Below, piece by piece: positions 1 to 10,034 of a stretch of DNA of 64,000 bases. Under the pieces are notes generated by a model. It was not told where the DNA came from. It ran no database searches and saw only the letters and a list, made by a program, of their open reading frames with translations. Numbering within the stretch: position 1 is the stretch's first letter; each line of letters starts with the position of its first letter. Location: NCBI GenBank assembly GCA_002749535.1, contig MZZL01000408.1, forward strand, positions 2,372,631 through 2,436,630. The letters are read 5' to 3'. A program made the translations under genes and the position numbers. This DNA is from Apophysomyces variabilis (lineage: Eukaryota; Mucoromycota; Mucoromycetes; Mucorales; Mucoraceae).

Positions 1-1
1 A

Positions 2-127
2 GTCGCTGGAAGCACTACCATCGGTAGCGCCGCCCAACCGTTGCCACCTCCCCCCGGAAATATATCCAACGAGCTTTTTCGTGCTGCCGTTGACAAATTT
101 ATACGCAGCTTGACTGTATTCCAGTAG
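2..127 (+). CDS. 3' end of an unidentified protein (partial at window edge)
   Basis: Frame 2 is open from the window edge to a TAG at 125-127 and gives about 41 residues. They run through a Gly/Ser/Pro stretch (PLPPPPGN) into an amphipathic end, ELFRAAVDKFIRSLTVFQ, which reads like a real C-terminal helix. The next gene, FAHD1, lies on the other strand and converges on it, leaving about 300 bp that suits two 3' UTRs. The fragment is too short to name. It could be a chance frame, because no splice site or start can be examined. Confidence 0.45.
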   Translation, partial: VAGSTTIGSAAQPLPPPPGNISNELFRAAVDKFIRSLTVFQ

Positions 128-425
128 AATTAATTTTTATATACACATGTTCCACTAACAACCGATAAATCATGCAAAAACCTCTTCTTGATCTGCTATA
201 TGAGCAAAGATTCCCGGCCATCAGAATGTGACAGAAGCATACCCGACCATTATAAATCGTTACATTGAAGCACCTTTAGTCCCATGCGGTTGAGAAGTTA
301 GTTCAGTGATTTTGGAAATCTAATGTTTTCCTAGTTCAGCAGTGCTAACATATTGGATGCGCAGCATTTTCTACCGGGTAGACACCAGAAAAGCGGTGCA
401 CTTTCTTCATGCTTTATTGAGACGA
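128..425. other. Intergenic spacer between convergent 3' ends
   Basis: About 300 bp of AT-rich DNA between the stop of the left-edge gene and the stop of FAHD1. No ORF, repeat or RNA gene is visible. It presumably holds both 3' UTRs and poly(A) signals. Confidence 0.5.
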
Positions 426-1528
426 TCAACATTTGAACAGACCGTTACGGTCACTGACGCTGTATTTGACCTGAACAAGATCGCTTGTTGCATGGCCCGG
501 CTTCAAGCCAGCAGTGATAACGTCGCCGGCGTGAATGGGACCCACGCCTTGCGGAGTGCCTGTTAAGATAACATCACCAACTTCCAATTTCATAATTGAT
601 CCAACGTATTCCAACAGAGATGGAATACTACAGCAAAAGGTTAGGTATCACATACCATTATCTCCTTTCACTTCTGCCGAATTTTACCTAAAAATCATAT
701 CCTTCGTGTTTCCTTGTTGTCGAAAAGCGCCATTGACCTAATCAAAGACTTTAACAGGTCTTATAACTGCGAATCATGTTTACCTTCAGCCAGAGATCGA
801 CATTGGAAGTATCAGGAATGCTCTCTTTGGCGATAAAATCGCTTTGGGCCAATGAGTCCCCATTCTATGGAATCTTTTTTTCACCCTTTTTCTTTTACCT
901 AATGGGAGTGAAGGTGTCAAACCCTTTAGCAGCGCTCCATGGCAATCCCTTCTTTTTAGCTTCGTTCTTTAAAAAAGGCAGAGTCTCAATAAAACGTTTC
1001 TTCATGAAATGCTTCTTTACCTGCAAGTTTCTAGCCGTCATATCAATAGCCAAGGCATAACCTGAACCAAAAGAATTAGGCATGTTACGACTTATAGAGG
1101 CATATGTTTTGTCATTGCCATAATGGTCTTTACCTCCGACATAATCCATCGCCTTGGAAGCTGCAAAGTCGCGACCATTCTTGCCAATGACGACGGCCAA
1201 CTCAACTATACCATAAGTTGAGCGTTACCATGCTTGCATTAGTCATATGAAATAGAAACCTTCATGATGGACTTCACAGCCCGTAGGGATTTCTACAGTG
1301 CCGCCATTCGGTAGAAAAGACGATGTTGGCTTCAAAAAAAAGAAAGGAGACGTGGGGACAGCATTGCCCAGCTCTTTGGCATGTGCACTACATACATATT
1401 AGCAAAGGACAAGAAAAGAGTAGTGAAGGTTGGTACGATGTGCATGGTGTGATAAATAATGCTCACCCAAAATTGCGTCCAATGGCGACTATTTTGCGAC
1501 TAGTGCTTAGAAAATTGCGTGCAGACAT
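426..1528 (-). CDS. FAHD1: FAHD1-like acylpyruvase / oxaloacetate decarboxylase
   Basis: Fumarylacetoacetate-hydrolase-fold enzyme. Family members hydrolyse acylpyruvates or decarboxylate oxaloacetate, usually in mitochondria. The start chosen is the ATG at 1528 (MSARNFLSTSRKIVAIGRN). The exons then read GAHAKELGNAVP, KPTSSFLPNGGTVEIP, ELAVVIGKNGRDF, AMDYVGG, DMTARNLQ, KKKGLPWSAAKGFDTF, LWLKVNGAFRQQGNT and VGDVILTGTPQGVGP. These follow human FAHD1 in order and include the metal-binding E-x-E region and the oxyanion/lid segments. At least five short introns interrupt it, for example one near 1390-1466 and one at the HHEV/ELAV junction near 1207-1260. It ends with NGLFKC. The length, about 220 aa, is normal. 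The gene lies downstream of RPP2 on the same strand. Confidence 0.9.
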
Positions 1529-1740
1529 GAAGAAGAGTTCTGTGCTTCGAACTTTTCCTTTTACCCCCGGTGCGTTGAACTTGTCTAACCGTTTAACAGG
1601 TCCGCCAGAAGTCCAGCTACGTGCAACCAAATCCCCTTTCAATATCACAGACACAGTATCTATTACAGTCTTATCCATTTTTTTGTTTTTTTTGGCATGG
1701 AAAATGCCGTCATTTTTATTTAGCAATTTCAAAGGTTTGC

Positions 1741-2140
1741 TTAATCGAAGAGACCAAAGCCCATGTCCTCATCGGACTCCTCCTTCTCCTCTTCCTTGGC
1801 TTCTTCCTTGGCGGCTTCAGCAGCACCACCAGCGGCAGCAGCAGCACCACCAGCAGCAGCAACACCACCGGTGGGGACGGAAGCAAGCTTCTCCTTGCCC
1901 TCCTCAATGAGCTATGGCATATCGAATCAGGGTAAGTCTCACGCGATTGCTGATGTAAATTCCTCTTTTCTCCTTTTTTACCTGGGCAATATCCTTCTCA
2001 CCAAGAGCGGCGATCAAGGAGGCAATACGCTCATCGTCAGTCTCAACACCAACAGTGTTCAAGAGGTTCTTGATGTCAGCAGCGGAGGGGTTGGCCTTGC
2101 CACCGGCGTTAAGAAGAAGGTAAGCAGCGAGAAATTTCAT
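1741..2140 (-). CDS. RPP2: 60S acidic ribosomal protein P2
   Basis: Stalk protein of the large ribosomal subunit that recruits translation GTPases. Exon 1 starts at 2140 ([20 protein letters not shown]) and carries the helical dimerisation domain with [15 protein letters not shown]. An intron of about 80 bp follows DIAQ. Exon 2 resumes with [16 protein letters not shown], runs through the Ala/Gly hinge and an acidic Glu/Lys tail, and ends in the hallmark [11 protein letters not shown]. That signature separates it clearly from unrelated acidic proteins. About 109 aa is the usual family length. The NAGGK/SAADIK wording favours P2 over P1. The hinge is GC-rich and codon-biased, as expected of a highly expressed gene. 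Confidence 0.95.
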
Positions 2141-3223
2141 GGTTGATCTGGTCGATGTTATATGTAAGCCAATCCATCTATCCATCCATCGTTGTATCCA
2201 TCCATCTGGAAATCGGTCTACACACCTTGGAGGTTAATCGCTTGCGCAAGTAAGTTTAACTCTGAAAGAGAACAAGACGCTTAAAGCGAAAAGGGAAGGA
2301 TTGCCAGCGCTGCCTGGTCCGCTTCTTCTTTCTTCATATTTTTAAACACCGACATCGAACTCTCTTCTTCAGCGCAAAGCTTATTCCTTTTCTATAGACG
2401 TAACTTTTCTTTGGAGTGGTCAGTAAACAGTGATCTGTTGGGAAAATTTTTTTGTTTGGTTTGTATCTGGATCATAGAGACGCTTGCTTTCACCTACAGT
2501 GCGAAATGTTTGCAAGTTTTAAGAGCCATGCGAAAAAGGAAAAAGAATATAATTCTCTTCGCAACAGCGACCCATGTAAGCTTGTATATGGGGGTTGTGC
2601 TGGAGGCTCTATCCCTTGAATGGCCTTTGTCTTTCCAATCTCTGCTAATCGTCAATAAGCACGAATATTTCGTGGAGAAATAAACGTTGTATTCTTTTGT
2701 GTGGCTATGCTTGCCCACCAGCAGACGAAATGATCAAACAAACAGTTGCTATGCGTCTTCTGAGTTAACAGACGCGGTTGAAAACGGTCAATGGTCCGTG
2801 CCATGGTTATCTAAAAGCAAACGAACTAGATCATGACGGTAGGCAGACCGAAAATGCTAGGCGCCTTTGTATCGCTCGTCTTTCGTTCGAATCATGTGAA
2901 CAGGGGCCTGATTGAATTTAGCAACGACGTATGACATGATGCCATTGCGGTTACGCAATTGGGAACAAAGATATGACAGGCGCATGCGCCAGATGAATAG
3001 TTCTCCTAGAGAGAGGGCAAAGTTGGCCATCTTTCAGGATGAAGCAGAAGCCAGTAGTATAAGAATCCCTTCAATAAAACAGCATGCTATTTGACAACTT
3101 TAATTGCTATCCAGGTATGTCACCTATCTCTGGGAAATGTTGTACTTGATAACTGAGTTGCAAAGCCTATAATCGTTCATATAACACGTGTGCGATGGAC
3201 GCAGCCTTCCTTTACTCATCAGA
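2141..3223. other. Divergent intergenic region, RPP2 / FAF2-like
   Basis: The region between two divergent starts must hold both promoters. A short CCATC-type repeat lies near 2175-2210 (atccatctatccatccatcg) in the RPP2 leader. A 5'-UTR intron in RPP2 is possible. The short open frames near 2411-2683 and 2912-3094 have no recognisable product and are not called genes. Confidence 0.4.
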
Positions 3224-5092
3224 ATGACATCACTCGATGTACTCAATGACAGCCAAAAACACACATTAAACGTATTTCAGGTTGCCCAAATAAAAAGCAT
3301 ACTTCAGGATTAAGACATGCCGTCCTTAGTCCATAACGCAGACGAAAGATGTAGACAGATCCGTAAACTTGCTTAGACAGCAGAACTGGAATATGGAGGT
3401 GAAACAAAAAAAACACGAATAACAGTGCCTAAAGCTGAATGAAAACATGTAGCGAGCCATCCAGCACTTCTATGATGATCCGGTTAACGAAGTGACCGAC
3501 AGTATTACCAGCGGTGTGGCAGCGTCTACCTCTCATGGTATCCGGCATCGCTCGAGAACGGGAATAGACAATGCCCCTAGACCATATCCTTCTGGTCAAA
3601 CGAGCAATGGCTCTTATATCCTGCAGCAAGCGCCGCAACAATCTTTCTCTTTGTTTTCGTTGTTGACCTGGCCTTTTAGCCTTATGTGGAGCATAACTTG
3701 GATGATATTCTCCTTCATATGTAAGATGAGCTACAACTGTGCAGTGCTAGAATTTCAGTTGTTTTGTTTAAGCTCGGTTGATGCTGCGTTCTTTCACCAC
3801 CTCGCAATCTCCGCGGCGGGAATATCGAGATCCACGAGTTTCTTCTGCACAATTCCTACGTGAGTTTAGAGAACATTATGGGGATCAGCATGTGGAACTT
3901 TTTCAAGGTGGGTACTCAGAAGCTTTGGAAACGGCTCGCCGTGAGTACAGATGCCTTGTTGTTATCCTGCAAAGTGACAAGCATGATGACAGCGAAAAGT
4001 TCTGCCGGTATGTGTTATCCCCATGTTCCAATTTACATAGACTCTGACCATTTCTAAGAGAGACATTGGTGTCCAATGAAGTGGTAGAATACATGCATCA
4101 AAACCATGTGCTTGTTTGGGGAGGCAATATACGTGAAATGGAAGCATATCAAGGTAACTTAACATGTCTTATTTTGCAATCCAAGATGCATAATAAAAAA
4201 TTCTGCCCTTTTTTCTTTCCTAAACTAAGTAAGCTGCGTTTTGCAAGCTACTACGTATCCGTTCACGGCCATTATTACGTTACAATCCGCGAACAACTCT
4301 ACAGCGTCCAGAATGGCTGTAGTGGACAGGATCGAAGGATACGCACCACCTTCTCTTTTAATCAGCCGCCTAGAATCTGCCAAACAACGTTTCGGTCACG
4401 CTCTCAATCGGTTGAAATCAGAGCAAGAGCATAGAAAAAAAGAAAGACTTTTGCGACAAGAGCAGGATAAAGCCTATCGAGAGAGTCTAAAGGCGGATCA
4501 AGAAAAGGTTTGCATTATTTGATCACAAGGAAGTTGGGCATGGTGGATGTTTATATTTCGTCATAGCAACGTAAGGCACGGGAGGAGCACGAGCAAGCTA
4601 TACAGAGAGAGAGAGAAGCAAAGAAAGCAAAGAAAGAGCGAGAAACGTATGCTGAAAAGCGAAAACAATACATTCGTTATCTATATAGTAATCTTACAGA
4701 AGAACCCGAGACTGACTATATCGGTAAAGTAACCAAATTAAGTTTTCGGCTTGCAAACGGTGATCGGGTGATCCGGAGATTCACAGAAAATCAATCAGTT
4801 ATGGTATGAGGTGCAGTTAGTAGCAGAAAAGGGTTGTTTTAAATGCCATTATCCCTAATAGGATCTTTATCACTTCGTGGAAGTGTACCCGCTTTTAAAA
4901 GCAAATGAGAGAAAAGAAAACATCGCTCCACCGCAAGGTTACAAACATACATTTGGTTTCGTAATCCTCTCACCTTATCCGCGAAGGACGTTTGAGCCTA
5001 CGGATGAGCAGAAACTCGGCGACGAACCTTCCTTATGGCCAAGTGCTAACTTAATTGTCGAGATTGAATTAGAAGATGAAGAGAGGGAATAA
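3224..5092 (+). CDS. FAF2: FAF2/UBXD8-type UBA-UAS-UBX protein of ER-associated degradation
   Basis: ER/lipid-droplet adaptor that recruits the p97/Cdc48 ATPase to ubiquitylated ERAD clients. Spliced exons give, in order: an N-terminal UBA domain (MTSLDVLNDSQ, TKDVDRSVNLL, NWNMERAIQHFYDD); a hydrophobic hairpin segment (LLTWPFSLMWSITWMIFSF near 3655-3715) as in UBXD8; a thioredoxin-like UAS domain (FREHYGDQHVELFQGGY, HQNHVLVWGGN, YPFTAIITL, VVDRIEGY); a long charged coiled coil (4400-4680); and a C-terminal UBX domain (KLSFRLANGDRVIRRF, DLYHFVEVYP, HTFGFVILSPYPRRTF). At least seven introns are present, for example 3396-3450, 3721-3774 and 4010-4059. The start is the ATG nearest the UBA domain. 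The donor of the first intron (near 3281) is weak, so the N-terminus is the least certain part. Confidence 0.88.
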
Positions 5093-5173
5093 AAGGTTGC
5101 TGTACAGCTCCTATATACCAATTCCAACATCCTATTGTTTAAAGCTCTTTTATGGTAAATTTAAATTCGTTGG

Positions 5174-8100
5174 TCATATTGTACTCTTCGAAAGCCCTTT
5201 TAAGATACGTCGGAGCACCTGAGTCTGTCTTTGCCGTCGACCTTCCCATGTTGCCATGTCTGCTGCTTTGTCGCCTGTATCTTCTGCCTTTTCATCCATA
5301 TCTGCAGCTCGCCAGAGATAGGCAAAATCAGAGATTACCGCAGGTGTTACTCCGATGGGCGTAGTTTCAGCCCCGTCTACAGCCATAGCCCCGAAGCTTG
5401 TGTCCTTCAGTCGATGTGTCCTTTCGAATTCTTCTGCTACTTGTACAGCTCTTTGCACAACCGATGCGGGTACGCCGGCCATGCTAGCAACATTCATACC
5501 AAATGACTTCTCGCATATACCACTTGTAAGCTTGTACAGGAACGTGACCTTGTTTTCGTCTTCATCCATAAAGTAGCCCCTATCAAATCAAACTAATGAG
5601 ATAATGTCACCTTCAGATGTAGAACTTACATGTGCATGTTATTGATCTCAGGATTTCTTTCGAATTCACGGCACAAAGTCTGATAATGCGTAGAAAACAT
5701 AGCCAGACAGCCGACATGAGTGGCCAGATAATGCAAAACCGCGTAGGCAATAGCGTAACCATCAAATGTTGAAGTTCCACGACCAAGCTCATCAAGGATC
5801 ACCATAGAGCGTGGTGTAGCCTCATGCAGGATCTTAGAAGTCTCGGCCAATTCTACCATAAAAGTGGATTGTCCTGCCATGATGTTGTCATTAGCGCCAA
5901 TACGCGTATAGATACGGTCGCAGGGCGTCATCCGGCAAGACCGTGCAGGAACATAGCAACCGAGCTGGGCCATAATAATGGCTACACAGGTCTAATAATT
6001 CATCTTTTTAGCCAAACAAAAAACGTTCTATAATTGTACCTGTCGCAGTAATGTCGATTTTCCGCCCATATTAGGTCCCGTGAGAACAATTATATTTGGA
6101 TGACTCCCACCAATTCGGGTGTCATTGGGAATAAAATCGGTCGCAACCCTGCAAGTTCGTTTAAACTTAATATTAAAGAACATTATGCGAATGTACCCTG
6201 GGACAACACATGGATGGCGTAACTCTTCAAACTCGAGAATGCTTGTTTCCTGGTCAAGAAATTCGGGACGACATGCCGGTTCTGGTATACTGATCAGGAC
6301 TCACAAATGATAACGTCTTCTTCTCCTTACCTCCTAAACTAGCAGATGCCTTTGCTAAACCCAGAATAGCATCGAGTTGAGCAATAAACTGAACAGCCGT
6401 GAGCCACATGTTGTAGTCCTTGTCAAAGTCAGCGTATACTTCGCTTGTGAAGTTCTTAATGAAAGCATTTTTCGTCTCCAAAAGCTCTTTATACTGCGTC
6501 ACCATTCCTCGAACCGTTGAGTTCCAGTATCGGTTCACTTTCTATAGCAAGGTTAGTATTAAAGATGATCCGTCAATGGGCGGTCATACCGATGTGTTTG
6601 ATAACTGTATCCAGTTTTGAGGGACTTTGACATCCTTAGGTACTTCAATTTGGTAGATCTCTTTGCCTAGATCTTTATAGGCGATTCTGGCACATCTGAA
6701 AGGAATATATAATTAACACGTATAAGGTATTCTTATTAGTAAATTACCGTATTTCCTTCTTCAGCTGCTGCAAATGATTGTTGAAGTCATTTTCCATACC
6801 CTTAATTTTTGCCAACAGTTCATCCCACTTTTGGTTCACACCATGCTTTGGTACAACCGATTTAACTTTTTGATCTGTTCAGTCCGTTACTAGGGAGTTC
6901 TTTGACAGCAATCCGCTTACAGTCGATCTCAACATCAGTGATTATGAATGCATCAGTAAAGAAATGCAATTGTTCGTCGATATCAGGAAATCCATTGATG
7001 ATGGATTTTAATAGCTTGGACTTGAACACATCAGTATAAGGTTTCAACGACGCGATCATATCCTGTGAGGTATGGTTAACGCAATACATCTTAAGAGTGG
7101 TAGATACCTTTGCTGTGCGAAATCCCTCTAGAACGGTAAGAAATTCTTTCACTTTACAACGACCCGAATGTATACGTGATATAAGACGCTCCAAATCAGG
7201 AATCGTAGCTAACTTAGTGGTCATCGCTTCTTGCACTTCTGTCAAAAGCATGAGATCTTCGATTGCATCAAGACGAGCGTTGATGTCGCTTGTTTTACGC
7301 AGTGGATGACATAACCATCGTTTGAATAGACGCTTGCCAAATGGTGTAATACTGTTTCCCAACAATTTGAATACTGTTCCTTCCGTCGAGCCGTCGTAAG
7401 AATTTTCAAAGATCTCTAAGTTGGCTAGCGTTTGGCCATCCAGCACCAACGACGTAGTATTACGAATCGGATCGTAAGCATGGATGTTTTTGGCTGACAG
7501 AAGCTCTTTGTCGAGTTTTAACTATTTCAAAATGAGATTTTCCGTAGTCGAGATATCGTATAGCACTTACACCCCGCAAGTACGATATTAGCCCACCTAC
7601 TGCCTTCATAAGCAATGGTGTTTTAATTGCTTCTTTAAGTACATCTGGCCAAGAGGCTTCGTATCGGTCAGTTTTAACTTGCTGTGATGAGTGTATGCTT
7701 ACAATTTGAATCCATATCAACGTCTTCCCCGAAATATCCACCGATTCGAATCTCATCTTCTGTGGTCATGGCATCCCAAAATTCTTTTTCTGGCGCTAAC
7801 ATGTTCCAGATAGGATTGTTTAGGGAGTTCTTTAACATTCGTCTAGTTGCTTGACTGAGACGACCCTAAGAAAAAGAAGTTAATTGAAAAAATTCAATCC
7901 AATAGTAAAATAGTACTTTTTCAGTGACAAGTTCCCGAGGCTTAATCTGCATAATAAGAGTTTCAAATTTAGTACGGTTCACGTCGTCTTCAAACGCGAC
8001 CAAATTGAATTCAGCCGTTGAAGTATCCACGAAGCAGATACCGAATCGTGGTGGCAAGTGTTCAGCTGGGCACAACTCCTGGTCCGAGGATTAATACCAA

Positions 8101-9764
8101 CCCGGCTCAGCAATAGCAGCTTACCGCAATGGACATACAATAGGTACTCATGTCGTTTGTGAGCAGGCCGGCATCAACAAGAGTACCAGCCGTTAGCACC
8201 GAAGTAAGCTCTCTACGTATGATTTTATCTCCCTTGTTTCCTTTTTCGGCCTCTCTTTCACGCATTGTTTTGGCAATTGCAGTTTCCATTTGATCAACCC
8301 TCGCCACTTTATGACTATTAGGAATTATGAGATTAGGAAATATTGAAGAAGAATACGAACCCTTTGGCAATAAACTGCGCAGCCCAATAGTCAAAGGACA
8401 TTTCTGGCACGCCAACCATACGCATATTAACTCGGTCTGTCATTTTCAGATCAAACTCTTTGTGTCCAATATCGCAGTCCTTCTCGTACAATTCTGAAGA
8501 AACATCAGAAAAAGTTCAACCCGTAGCTGTGACAGTTACCATAAAACTTTCCCTTCTTAAAGAACACAACCTGCCAATAAAGTACTGTTAGCGCTACTAT
8601 TTCCTGCTCTATTCTACATACAGTGTCCCAGTGTTTGGATTTAACTTCCCAGAATTGTTTCTCGAAAGGTGTAAAGCCTGCCCACGCCGACTTGGGTATA
8701 TACAGTGTGCGGGGATCATAGTTGGGTGAACCTAAGTACCAATGTCAGGGAAAGATATTATGTGATTGTTCCTGACAAGCGTACCTTCAGGGTTTCCTTC
8801 AGCATCTCTTATATCCTGTAACCAGGAATACCGAACTTCATTCTTCTCTTTGAATTTCTGGCTTCGATCCTAAAACAACAATCAGGTTATGATATATTAC
8901 CATAGTGTGACCTTTTCCCTTTTTTTGGCTTCACTGTACCTTCTTCAGTTCAGCCTTGGTAGACAAGAAATTCTCATTGATACTCGATCTAATGGTAGTC
9001 GTCACAGTTGGTGATTTCATCGATATGCCCTGCAGCGCGCTCAATTATCCATAATCACTTGGCATGTCGCTTACATTAAACCTCTCCTGAAGTGGTGACA
9101 TAATGCTTTTTTGGGTCCGTTTCGGCGTGATAATCTCAGATTCTTCATCAAAATCTGATAAGGTTGAGTTAGACAGACTAGGAAGTTGCTGGTGTTCTTC
9201 TATACCTGGCACTTCCATATCGTGGTCCTCATCTGATCCATCACCGTTTCCTGCAGGGTTGTATTCATCTTCACTATCTTCTTGAATACGTCGTGCAATT
9301 CTTTTTCTTTTAGGTGTTTTTTCTGCTTCTAAATCCATTTATCAGTCAATTGACAGAGTAAAGTGAGCGAGATGAGTTTTACTTACTCTGGACAACGGAG
9401 GGGCCGATATCCTCCTCTTCGCTGGATTCAAAGTAGCCAACTCTTTTTTTCTGTATTTGGAAGTCGACGCGTTGAGCGTCGGTCTATCCGGTATGGACAA
9501 GAAGCTACTTACGGCTCTCGGTGTTCGCAATTCTTTCTGTTCGCTCTCAGCAATGTCGAGATCCATAGACTCAGTCTTTCCAGGTTTCGAGACTGCGATG
9601 GAAGGTTTGACAGGTTCATGTTGATCGACCGACGACTGGTCTTTGTTGGATTTCTCTTTAGGAGTCGGCGGCTTAAAGAAAGAAAACAACGTCTGCTGGA
9701 TTTTGGCGGGAGCTGGTGTAGACGTGCCAGTATTCTTTGCGCTTTGTCTCGATGAACCTGTCAT
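5174..9764 (-). CDS. MSH6: DNA mismatch repair protein MSH6
   Basis: MutS-alpha subunit that pairs with MSH2 and recognises base mismatches and small loops. The start at 9764 opens with an N-terminal tail bearing a PCNA-binding PIP box (QQTLFSFF), followed by a long acidic disordered region ([10 protein letters not shown]). The mismatch-binding domain carries the Phe-x-Glu wedge ([17 protein letters not shown], split by an intron near 8500-8560) and [16 protein letters not shown]. The connector and lever domains lie at about 6250-8080. The ATPase has Walker [14 protein letters not shown] near 6040-6085, Walker [18 protein letters not shown] near 5750-5800 and FSTHYQTLC. The C-terminal helix-turn-helix reads [17 protein letters not shown]. 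More than ten introns. All key motifs are present, so it looks functional. Its stop lies 82 bp from that of FAF2. Confidence 0.95.
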
Positions 9765-10034
9765 GATAATGTCGTGGTGCCTTATTCCCCGTTAGACAGC
9801 TGAAAAATGGGCACTTCCTCATTTCGTGACTGGTAATTTAACTGGCTTTTTTGCATTACTGGTTTATTCAAAGATTTCATCCAAAATTGTTTGATGATTT
9901 GGATATAGAAGTTATAAAGAATTTGCCCAACAACTGTTAGTGATTAGCCTCTGTTAAATGTGATAGTGAGCTTACCGGTGTGACCACCTGCGAAAGATAA
10001 ACGTTAGTAAAACAATTTTAACTAGAAACACTGC
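9765..10034. other. Spacer between the MSH6 start and the Fanzor fossil's 3' end
   Basis: About 270 AT-rich bases holding the MSH6 promoter. It is also the stretch just 3' of the Fanzor relic, where a guide (omega) RNA and the transposon right end would lie. No inverted repeat or unmistakable stem-loop was found by eye. Confidence 0.4.

Noticed and set aside
1763..2146. Long + strand frame of Ser/Ala residues opposite RPP2
   Set aside because: It is the antisense reading of the RPP2 Ala/Gly hinge and acidic tail; the - strand gene explains all of it.
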